Below, in pieces: positions 1 to 5,024 of a stretch of DNA of 5,606 nucleotides. Position 1 is the stretch's first letter; each line of letters starts with the position of its first letter. The notes beneath the pieces were generated by a model. It saw only the letters and a list, made by a program, of their open reading frames with translations, ran no database searches and had not been told where the DNA came from. The position numbers were made by a program, and so were the translations under genes. Source of the stretch: an uncultured Actinomyces sp. (lineage in GTDB: Bacteria > Actinomycetota > Actinomycetes > Actinomycetales > Actinomycetaceae); contig CABKMZ010000115.1 of the NCBI GenBank assembly GCA_902373545.1, forward strand, positions 1 to 5,606, read 5' to 3'.

Positions 1-790
1 AGTTGCCCGAGTACACGTGCGACTGGCTGTTGGAGAGCATGGCTCCCCAGTCGGTCGCGGGAGGCTGCGCGCCCAGGCCAAGGAAGGACAGGTAGGCGAC
101 GTAGAGGACTGCGTCGGCGACCTGGAAGGTCGCGTTGACAATGACGGTACCAATTGTGTTACGCACGATGTGCGTGCGGATCGCCCGGGGCATCGACCCG
201 CCCATACCGCGCATCGCGACGACGTACTCGCGGGTGCGCAGGGACAGGGCTTCGCCTCGAATCAGTCGGGATGTGCCCAGCCAGGACAGCGCCGACATGA
301 TGATGATCAGGACGGGGACCGTCGGGGGGACCATCGTGGCGATGAGCATGAAGAGGAAGAGGACGGGCACGGACATGAGCGCGTCAACGATACGCATCAT
401 GACTGCGTCGACCCAGCCTCCAATAAAGCCCGCGATCGCGCCGTACAGGGTACCGATCGTGGTCGCGATAATGCCGGCGAAGAGGCCGACGATGATCGAG
501 GTCTGCCCGCCCTTCATGAGGCGGCCGAGCTGGTCGTATCCGACCATATCGGTGCCCAGCGGATGCTCGGATGAGGGAGGCAGTGCCGAGATCGACAGGT
601 CGGTGTGAACCTGATCGGTCACGTAGAACATGGGGCCGATGAAGGAGAAGGCCAGCAGGATCAGCAGCAGGAGCACGCCGAAGACGGCGAGCCTGTTCTC
701 CATGAAAACCTGCAGGCCCTGGAGCTTCGTCGACTTGCGGGCTGTGCGCGCCTTCGCCGGCGCGGCGGGGGTTGCGGTTGCTGTGGTCAT
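1..790 (-). CDS. dppC: ABC importer permease, DppC/OppC type (3' end cut off by window edge)
   Basis: Inner-membrane permease subunit of a peptide/nickel-class ABC importer, expected to pair with the DppB-type permease encoded just upstream. The ATG is at 790-788, and 263 codons are visible before the left edge. Family members usually have about 290-330 residues, so only the C-terminal end is missing. Seen in the translation: a polar Ala/Lys/Arg-rich N-tail (1-23); a first membrane segment at about 34-56; the periplasm-side stretch with HPLGTD (77-82) and GYDQLGRL (84-91) typical of DppC; further hydrophobic segments at about 98-122 and 136-166; the EAA-type ATPase-contact loop at about 187-211 (EYVVAMRGMGG, then IRTHIVRN); and the signature LGLGAQPPATDWGAML (237-252). 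The ATG overlaps the stop of the upstream permease gene (ATGA), so translation is probably coupled. The symbol is a family-level label: substrate could be di- or oligopeptides or another solute of this class. Confidence 0.93.
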   Translation of the reverse strand, partial: MTTATATPAAPAKARTARKSTKLQGLQVFMENRLAVFGVLLLLILLAFSFIGPMFYVTDQVHTDLSISALPPSSEHPLGTDMVGYDQLGRLMKGGQTSIIVGLFAGIIATTIGTLYGAIAGFIGGWVDAVMMRIVDALMSVPVLFLFMLIATMVPPTVPVLIIIMSALSWLGTSRLIRGEALSLRTREYVVAMRGMGGSMPRAIRTHIVRNTIGTVIVNATFQVADAVLYVAYLSFLGLGAQPPATDWGAMLSNSQSHVYSGN

Positions 791-1746
791 TTCGATCGTC
801 CTGCCAGTCGGATGCGGGGATCAGCCAGGGCGTAGAGGAAGTCCGCCAGGAGTGCGCCGATGACCGTTGCGAAGGAGACGATCAGGGCCACGCCCAGGAG
901 GATCGGGTAGTCGCGTCGGCCGGTCGCCTGGTAGTAGAGGTAGCCCATGCCGTTGAAGTTAAACAGCGTCTCGATAACGAGGGCGCCACAGAACATCGCG
1001 GGAATGTACAGGCCGATCATGGTGATGACGGGGAACATGGCGTTGCGCAGGGTGTGCACGAAGACCACGCGGAACTCCGACAGGCCCTTGGCGCGCGCGG
1101 TGCGCACGTACTGCTCGTTGAGGTTGTCCACCATGGAGGAGCGTACGTAGCGGGCGTAGGCGGCGATCGTGCCGACCGAGAGCGCGCAGACGGGCAAAAC
1201 CAGGTGATCCCACTGCTCCCACATAACGGACAGGTTCTGGCCCTGCGGAGCGTCATTGGGAAGGATCGGCCACACCTGAGAGAAGAGGACGATGAGGATC
1301 AGGCCCGCGAAGAAGATTGGCGTCGAGTAGGCCAGCAGACACGCGATCGTCACGATGTAGTCCGGTGGTTTGTTTCTCTTCACCGCCTGCCACACACCCA
1401 GGGGAATAGCGATGATCAGGGCGAGGATGGTGGACAGCAGGGAGAGGAAGATGGTGCGCGGGAGGCGGGCGGCCAGCAGCTCGTTGACGGACTGGTTGTG
1501 CTGGTAGGAGTAGCCGAAGTCGCCATGCGCGATCTTGTTGAGGTAGGTGACGTACTGCTCGGGGATCGGTCGATCGTATCCGTTTTCGCGGTCGAAGGCC
1601 GCGAGCTGTTCTTTCGTCGCGTCCTTACCCAGGGCCGCACGGGCGGCACCGCCCGGCTGGGACTGGAGAAGGACGAAGGTGATGATGGTGACCAGGAAGA
1701 CGACGACGACTGCCTGGCCGAGGCGTTTGAGGATGAATTGCAACAT
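787..1746 (-). CDS. dppB: ABC importer permease, DppB/OppB type
   Basis: Membrane permease of the same peptide-class importer, 319 residues, close to the family norm. The start MLQFILKRLGQ is typical of DppB proteins. One membrane helix covers about 9-27. The extracellular loop contains HGDFGYSYQHNQSV (74-87), matching the conserved GDxGxS region. More hydrophobic segments follow at about 97-120, 131-157 and 184-197. The EAA loop, EQYVRTARAKGLSEFRVVF, lies at about 211-229 and HTLRNAMFPV follows it. The C-terminus has RRDYPILLGV (277-286) and LYALADPRIR (304-313), both hallmarks of the family. I chose the ATG at 1746 over an in-frame GTG at 1758: GGAG lies 6 bases before the ATG, whereas the GTG overlaps that GGAG region and would add only four residues. 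The gene follows the binding-protein gene after an 83-base gap holding a strong stem-loop and runs into dppC with a 4-base overlap. Family certain; substrate unknown. Confidence 0.95.
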   Translation of the reverse strand: MLQFILKRLGQAVVVVFLVTIITFVLLQSQPGGAARAALGKDATKEQLAAFDRENGYDRPIPEQYVTYLNKIAHGDFGYSYQHNQSVNELLAARLPRTIFLSLLSTILALIIAIPLGVWQAVKRNKPPDYIVTIACLLAYSTPIFFAGLILIVLFSQVWPILPNDAPQGQNLSVMWEQWDHLVLPVCALSVGTIAAYARYVRSSMVDNLNEQYVRTARAKGLSEFRVVFVHTLRNAMFPVITMIGLYIPAMFCGALVIETLFNFNGMGYLYYQATGRRDYPILLGVALIVSFATVIGALLADFLYALADPRIRLAGRSK

Positions 1747-1752
1747 TGCGAA

Positions 1753-1756
1753 CTCC
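1753..1756 (-). promoter_or_regulatory. Ribosome binding site deciding the dppB start
   Basis: GGAG on the minus strand, 6 bases before the ATG at 1746-1744. It lies only 8 bases downstream of the base of the intercistronic stem-loop, so a folded hairpin sits right next to the site where ribosomes load. It favours the ATG over the GTG at 1758. Confidence 0.7.
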
Positions 1757-1764
1757 ACAGTAAG

Positions 1765-1808
1765 GGGGCAGGCGCCCGCGCGCGAGAGCGGGTGCGGGCG
1801 CCTGCCCC
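1765..1808 (-). promoter_or_regulatory. Intercistronic stem-loop between binding-protein and permease genes
   Basis: A perfect 15-bp inverted repeat: GGGGCAGGCGCCCGC at 1765-1779 and its exact complement at 1794-1808, with a 14-base loop. In the leftward transcript it begins 21 bases after the binding-protein stop codon and ends 8 bases before the dppB ribosome binding site. The bases after the stem (CTTACTGTGG on the minus strand) contain no U-run, so it is not a classical strong terminator. Hairpins in this position in ABC importer operons are known to protect the upstream binding-protein mRNA and reduce expression of the permease genes. That role is inferred here from position and structure. 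Confidence 0.8.
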
Positions 1809-1829
1809 GTGAGGCGGTGGGATGAGCGC

Positions 1830-3629
1830 TTACTTAGCCTCGTCGGTCTTCCACGACCAATCCTCGGGCCAGGTGTCGCCCGTTGCGTCGAGCTCGCCCA
1901 GGTTGAGCGTGTTCTTCACAGCGGTGATCTGGTAGTACGGGTTGGGCATCCACAGAACGGGGAGGTCCTCCGCGAGGAAGTCGTTGTAGGCCTGGAGAGC
2001 GTCAGGCTCGGAGGAGCGGGTCGACTCGACGATCAGCTTGTCGGCCTCGGGGTTGGAGTACTGGCCGAGGTTGACGGGGGCGTCAGTGGCGAAGAGACGC
2101 TCGCCGGAGGCGTAGATCGGGAAGCCCCACGAGGTCTGGGAGCCGAAGAAGGACAGGTCCCAGGTGCAGGGGGACTCGTCACTGCATGCCTGCGAGGCAC
2201 CCACGGAGTCCGGAACCTCGCTCATATCGATCTTGATGCCGAGCTTGCCGAACTGGGAGATGATCTCCTCGAACATCTGGTGCGTGGAGACGAAGCCAGA
2301 CTGGGAGACGAGCTTGAAGCTCAGCTTGTCGCCGGCCTCGATGCCCTCGCCACACTGGCCCTCGCCGGTGCCGGGGTTCTCGCAGGTGCTCTCACCGTCG
2401 GGCACGACCTTCCAGCCGTGGTCCTCCAGGAGCTTCTTGGCGGCATCGGGGTTGAAGGAGTAGACGCACCCCTCGGTGGTGCCGACCTTATCAGCTGCCA
2501 TGGGCACGGGGCCACACGTCGGGGAGGCGGTGCCGGACCAGATCTTCTGAGACAGGGTCGGCTGGTCGATGAGCTGCTGCATCGCCTGGCGGATGTACTT
2601 CTGGTTGATGTACTTCGAGGCGGGAGCCTGGGGGGCGAAGTTCAGCGCCAGGTAGGTGATGGAGTTGCCGGGCCACAGGAAGACGTTGTAGCCCTTGCCT
2701 TCGACGGTGGAGCGCTGGTTGTACTGCGCGGCAGGGATGTAGCCGAAGTCGATGGAGCCCGAGCGCACGGAGTTGAACTCGGCGTCGTCACCGGTGAAGG
2801 ACTTGTAGATCAGAGCGTCGATCTGGGGCTTGTCCTTGCCCCAGTAGTTCTCGTTGGGGACGAGAGTCAGGCCCTGTTCGGGGGTGAATTCCTTGAGCTT
2901 CCAGGGGCCGTTGACGGTCTGCCACAGCGGGTTGTCGGCGTAGGACGACAGCTTCTTGGCCTCGCCCTGCAGGTAGGCGAAGACAGCCTGGGCGCCCTCG
3001 GGGGTGCGGTCCATGTCGGAGACGGCCTCGTCCGCGCTCGACTTGTCCCAGGCGTGCTGGGGGAGCAGGGCGACCTTGTTGATCTGGTTGTCAATGAACC
3101 AGGCGGGGGCGAAGGAGTCTTCGGTCGTAATGGAGAAGGTGTGCTCGTCCTTGATGTCGAGCGTGGCGCCATCAGGGAAGAAGCCCTCCTTGTAGGAGGC
3201 CCACTCGTCCTTGTTGTTGGTCACCAGGTTCCACCAGAACTCGATGTCGCGCGTGGAGACGGGGGTGCCGTCGGACCACTTGGCGTCATCGCGCAGCTTG
3301 ATGGTGTAGGTCTTACCGTCCTCGGAGACCTCGGGAACAGTGCCCAGAGACTTGTCCAGGTTGATCTTGTAGGGGGTCTCGGAGGTGGACTTGTAGGCGA
3401 AGAGAGGGCGGTACATCGCCTGGATGAACTGGCCGTTCTCGCCCTGGGTGTAGCCCTTGGCTGAGATCGGGAAGATCCAGTTCGGGGTGCGCGAGGCCAT
3501 GGTGACCTCGTTTTTTCCAGTCTCTGAGGTGAGGGTGCCGCGGTTGGTGCTACAGGCGGACAGGCCCATGGTCGCAACCATGGCGAGAGTCGCGCCCGCG
3601 GTGATCCACCGCTTCGTGCTGAGCTTCAT
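1830..3629 (-). CDS. ABC importer substrate-binding lipoprotein, SBP_bac_5 family (peptide/nickel/opine class)
   Basis: Extracellular solute receptor of the importer, 599 residues, anchored to the outer face of the membrane. The N-terminus is a lipoprotein signal: KRW charged region, hydrophobic stretch (9-23), then lipobox L23-S24-A25-C26. The mature protein shows family 5 features: YRPLFAYK (73-80), IKLRDDAKWSDGTPVSTRDI (110-129), GPWKLKEF (241-248), NYWGKDKPQIDALIYK (261-276), YLALNF (326-331), IRQAMQQLID (346-355) and AAKKLLEDHGW (396-406). Its length is at the long end for the class. Besides the lipid Cys26 there are six cysteines in three close pairs (372/388, 416/426, 482/488), possibly disulfides. 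The ATG at 3629 is preceded by GGAG after a 5-base spacer. It is first in the operon, followed by a stem-loop and both permeases. The family also includes receptors for oligosaccharides, nickel and glycopeptides, so peptide specificity is likely but unproven. Confidence 0.95.
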   Translation of the reverse strand: MKLSTKRWITAGATLAMVATMGLSACSTNRGTLTSETGKNEVTMASRTPNWIFPISAKGYTQGENGQFIQAMYRPLFAYKSTSETPYKINLDKSLGTVPEVSEDGKTYTIKLRDDAKWSDGTPVSTRDIEFWWNLVTNNKDEWASYKEGFFPDGATLDIKDEHTFSITTEDSFAPAWFIDNQINKVALLPQHAWDKSSADEAVSDMDRTPEGAQAVFAYLQGEAKKLSSYADNPLWQTVNGPWKLKEFTPEQGLTLVPNENYWGKDKPQIDALIYKSFTGDDAEFNSVRSGSIDFGYIPAAQYNQRSTVEGKGYNVFLWPGNSITYLALNFAPQAPASKYINQKYIRQAMQQLIDQPTLSQKIWSGTASPTCGPVPMAADKVGTTEGCVYSFNPDAAKKLLEDHGWKVVPDGESTCENPGTGEGQCGEGIEAGDKLSFKLVSQSGFVSTHQMFEEIISQFGKLGIKIDMSEVPDSVGASQACSDESPCTWDLSFFGSQTSWGFPIYASGERLFATDAPVNLGQYSNPEADKLIVESTRSSEPDALQAYNDFLAEDLPVLWMPNPYYQITAVKNTLNLGELDATGDTWPEDWSWKTDEAK

Positions 3630-3634
3630 GACTA

Positions 3635-3638
3635 CTCC
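3635..3638 (-). promoter_or_regulatory. Ribosome binding site of the substrate-binding protein gene
   Basis: GGAG on the minus strand, 5 bases before the ATG at 3629-3627. It supports this start, which also gives a well-formed lipoprotein signal peptide. It lies 2 bases downstream of the palindrome at 3641-3652. Confidence 0.75.
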
Positions 3639-3640
3639 AA

Positions 3641-3652
3641 ATCAACGTTGAT
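3641..3652. promoter_or_regulatory. 12-bp perfect palindrome, possible operator
   Basis: ATCAACGTTGAT reads identically on both strands and sits just before the GGAG of the binding-protein gene, inside its expected 5' leader. Having no spacer it would make a poor RNA hairpin, so a protein-binding DNA site is the likelier role. The central CG with flanking A/T symmetry resembles operators of LacI-type repressors. No LacI-type gene is in the window, so the binder is unknown. A block to elongation or to the start region is possible. Confidence 0.45.
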
Positions 3653-3677
3653 CAGGGACTCTGAGGGAGTGTGGTCC

Positions 3678-3689
3678 CACCAGATGGTG
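3678..3689. repeat. Inverted repeat near the predicted transcript start of the importer operon
   Basis: CACCA-GA-TGGTG, two 5-base arms separated by two bases. If the promoter proposed at 3693-3722 is correct, transcription starts near 3686, inside this repeat, which is a usual place for a repressor site. It may instead be part of a folded leader together with GTGG-TC-CCAC at 3671-3680 and GGGAC/GTCCC at 3655-3659 and 3674-3678. Short arms make chance occurrence possible. Confidence 0.3.
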
Positions 3690-3692
3690 TCC

Positions 3693-3722
3693 ATCATATG
3701 ACAGTTTCGCACACTGTGTCGC
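3693..3722 (-). promoter_or_regulatory. Candidate promoter of the importer operon
   Basis: On the minus strand, GCGACA (3722-3717; 4 of 6 matches to TTGACA) is followed after 18 bases by TATGAT (3698-3693; 5 of 6 matches to TATAAT). Transcription would begin near 3686, giving a leader of roughly 57 bases. The spacer contains the inverted repeat ACAGT (3701-3705)/ACTGT (3713-3717). Assigned by eye; the AT-rich DNA upstream offers other weak -10-like hexamers. Confidence 0.4.
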
Positions 3723-3744
3723 CATAATGAGAAAAATATTGAAT

Positions 3745-3799
3745 GTTACGAAAAAATAACGGCGACTTTCGAAAAAAGAAGTACGAAACTTTCGTTATT
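3745..3799. repeat. Cluster of CGAAA/TTTCG half-sites and palindromes, candidate regulator-binding region
   Basis: Several overlapping symmetric elements are present. ACGAAA-C-TTTCGT (3783-3795) is a perfect 13-base palindrome. TTTCGAAA (3767-3774) is a perfect 8-base palindrome. CGAAAAAA occurs twice (3749-3756 and 3770-3777), exactly 21 bases or about two helical turns apart. ACTTTCG occurs twice (3765-3771 and 3788-3794). AATAACG (3755-3761) and CGTTATT (3793-3799) are distant inverted arms. Such density between divergent operons suggests operator sites, most simply for the adjacent ROK regulator. The 13-base palindrome covers the place where the -35 element of that gene's promoter should be. 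The binder is inferred. Confidence 0.5.
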
Positions 3800-3803
3800 G
3801 AGG

Positions 3804-3809
3804 CATAAT
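3804..3809 (+). promoter_or_regulatory. Candidate -10 element of the ROK-M81 operon
   Basis: CATAAT, 5 of 6 matches to the -10 consensus, about 67 bases before the ROK start codon. No good -35 hexamer lies 16-18 bases upstream; that position is occupied by the palindrome at 3783-3795. A second candidate, CATAAT at 3723-3728 with ATGACA at 3698-3703 (19-base spacer), overlaps the proposed importer promoter. Weak evidence. Confidence 0.3.
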
Positions 3810-3836
3810 TGTTTCTGTCCTCAACGCTGAGCACAG

Positions 3837-3852
3837 GTAACACAGCGGTTAC
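3837..3852. repeat. Inverted repeat in the leader of the ROK gene
   Basis: GTAAC at 3837-3841 and GTTAC at 3848-3852 separated by 6 bases, between the proposed -10 element and the ribosome binding site. It could be a downstream operator for autoregulation or a weak leader hairpin. Five-base arms in AT-containing DNA may be coincidence. Confidence 0.25.
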
Positions 3853-3866
3853 TAAGAATCTAACTG

Positions 3867-3871
3867 GGAGG
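3867..3871 (+). promoter_or_regulatory. Ribosome binding site deciding the ROK gene start
   Basis: GGAGG ends 4 bases before the ATG at 3876. The spacing is short, but the site is strong. An in-frame ATG at 3885 would be 13 bases away, so the first ATG is preferred. Confidence 0.7.
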
Positions 3872-3875
3872 TGTC

Positions 3876-5024
3876 ATGGCGACCATGGATGTCGATGAGA
3901 CCGTGTTGACGCTGATTGGCTCCGGTCAGGCGGACACTCGGCCCGCCATTGTCAAACACACTGGCCTGGCAGCTTCGACCGTGTCTGCCTCCGTCTCACG
4001 TCTCGTCGAGGCCGGGGTCATCGCGGAGGCAGACGAATCGGTGTCCACCGGTGGGCGCCGCGCGCGCCGCCTGGTGACCTCGGAAGGCGTCGGTGCGCTT
4101 GCTCTTGTTGAGCTGGGAGCCCACCACGGCCTCGTCGCCCTGACCGACCCGACCCTGGGTATCGGCAAGGCCACCAGCCTTCTCGTCGACATCGCCAGCG
4201 GCCCCGAGGCCGTCCTCGCGACCGTCATGGAGGAAATCTCCCGCCAGGAGGGCGCAGCCAACGTGCGCGTTGGTGGCCTCGCCATGGCCGTGCCCGGACC
4301 CGTCGACGCCGAGCGTAGCCGCGTCATCCGCCCCGCCCGCATGCCCGGATGGGATGGCATTAACGTCGCCGAGGCCGTGGCCAAGCACTGCGGTCTGCCC
4401 GCGATCATCGAAAACGACGCGCGCGCCGGAGCCATCGGCGAGTCGGTGTACCGGCGCCGGCTCGAGGGGGTGGCCGACATCGACACCCTTATATACGTCA
4501 AGGCTGGGTCGGCGATCGGCGGCGCCTACCTCGTCGACGGGGTTCCCCTCGTCGGACGAGGCGGCCTGGCCGGGGACATCTCACATATCCCCGTCGACGA
4601 AGCCGCCGGCAGACCCTGCAAATGCGGCAACGTCGGGTGCCTGGAGACGATCGCCTCAGCGGACTCGATCCGCGTCGACCTGGCCCAGGCCGGCCTCGTC
4701 TACGAGAACAATGCCCAGCTCCTGGCCGCCGCGCGCGACGGCATCCCCGAAGTGGCCACCGCCATCCGCCAGGCGGGCACCCTGCTCGGCCACAGCCTCG
4801 CACACCTCGTGTCCTTCCTGGCCCCCCAGGGAGTCATCCTCGGCGGGGCCCTGTCCGCCGTCGACGCCTTCACAGCCGGCGTGCGCGCTGCCCTCCACCA
4901 GTCCTGCCTGCCCTCCATCATGGAGGCACTTGTCATCGAATCATCCCGCTCCGGGCGTGACGCCGCGCTCTGGGGCCTGTCGACCCTCACCCCCCAAAAG
5001 ATCTCAAAGGAGAATCGCTCATGA
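3876..5024 (+). CDS. ROK-family transcriptional regulator
   Basis: Cytoplasmic DNA-binding regulator of 382 residues, standard length for ROK (NagC/Mlc/XylR-type) regulators. An N-terminal winged helix-turn-helix occupies about 7-68: the recognition region is TRPAIVKHTGLAASTVSASVSRL (21-43), with a basic wing GGRRARR (59-65). The sugar-kinase-like part follows, with MAVPGPVD (137-144), MPGWDGINV (156-164), IENDARAGA (178-186), GRGGLAGDISH (227-237) and the ROK zinc motif CKCGNVGCLE (248-257); His237, Cys248, Cys250 and Cys255 form a complete zinc site. The first phosphate-binding motif, DxGxT in true kinases, is degraded to ELGAH (79-83), so it should not be a sugar kinase. GHI in the GEIGH motif is SHI here. 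The gene diverges from the importer operon and overlaps the M81 gene by ATGA. It probably controls both operons and itself; its ligand, usually a sugar or sugar phosphate in this family, is unknown. Confidence 0.95.
   Translation: MATMDVDETVLTLIGSGQADTRPAIVKHTGLAASTVSASVSRLVEAGVIAEADESVSTGGRRARRLVTSEGVGALALVELGAHHGLVALTDPTLGIGKATSLLVDIASGPEAVLATVMEEISRQEGAANVRVGGLAMAVPGPVDAERSRVIRPARMPGWDGINVAEAVAKHCGLPAIIENDARAGAIGESVYRRRLEGVADIDTLIYVKAGSAIGGAYLVDGVPLVGRGGLAGDISHIPVDEAAGRPCKCGNVGCLETIASADSIRVDLAQAGLVYENNAQLLAAARDGIPEVATAIRQAGTLLGHSLAHLVSFLAPQGVILGGALSAVDAFTAGVRAALHQSCLPSIMEALVIESSRSGRDAALWGLSTLTPQKISKENRS
5006..5012 (+). promoter_or_regulatory. Ribosome binding site of the M81-family gene
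   Basis: AAAGGAG, 8 bases before the ATG at 5021, lies inside the last codons of the ROK gene. The M81 gene therefore has its own loading site as well as stop-start coupling through ATGA at 5021-5024. Confidence 0.75.

Larger units (their letters stand above)
3630..3875. other. Divergent intergenic control region
   Basis: This non-coding stretch separates the importer operon (leftward) from the ROK-M81 operon (rightward). The middle part, about 3700-3810, is strikingly AT-rich compared with the surrounding genes and has stop codons in all frames. It holds several palindromes, candidate promoters on both strands and two ribosome binding sites, listed separately. I see no small ORF with a credible start and no RNA gene. 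The layout is typical of a regulator controlling itself and a divergent target operon. Confidence 0.85.

Noticed and set aside
17..574. Plus-strand frames of 185 and 157 codons opposite dppC
   Set aside because: Mirror images of the DppC reading frame, which contains the EAA loop and the LGAQPPATDWGAML signature.
1747..1758. GTG at 1758 as an earlier start for dppB
   Set aside because: It adds only four residues, overlaps the GGAG that serves the ATG at 1746, and would start within 7 bases of the stem-loop. The ATG start gives the usual DppB N-terminus.
1765..1808. Rho-independent terminator ending transcription after the binding-protein gene
   Set aside because: The stem is strong but no U-run follows in the leftward transcript, and the permease genes beyond it show no promoter of their own, so full termination is unlikely.
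772..1812. 346-codon open frame on the plus strand opposite dppB
   Set aside because: Antisense to an unmistakable permease; the translation is rich in Asp, Glu, Gly and Arg and lacks any domain character.
1809..3464. 551-codon open frame on the plus strand opposite the binding-protein gene
   Set aside because: It is exactly antisense to a clear family 5 binding protein. Its product is a low-complexity Val/Leu/Gly/Glu-rich sequence with no recognisable fold. Long antisense frames are expected in GC-rich genes with biased third codon positions.
4045..4054. Palindrome CCACCGGTGG
   Set aside because: It lies inside the ROK coding region and encodes the conserved Ser-Thr-Gly-Gly wing; codon use in GC-rich DNA explains it.
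4488..4496. AT-rich CTTATATAC with a rare ATA isoleucine codon in the ROK gene, resembling a -10 element
   Set aside because: One rare codon inside a well-formed reading frame; no -35 partner and no gene start follows it.
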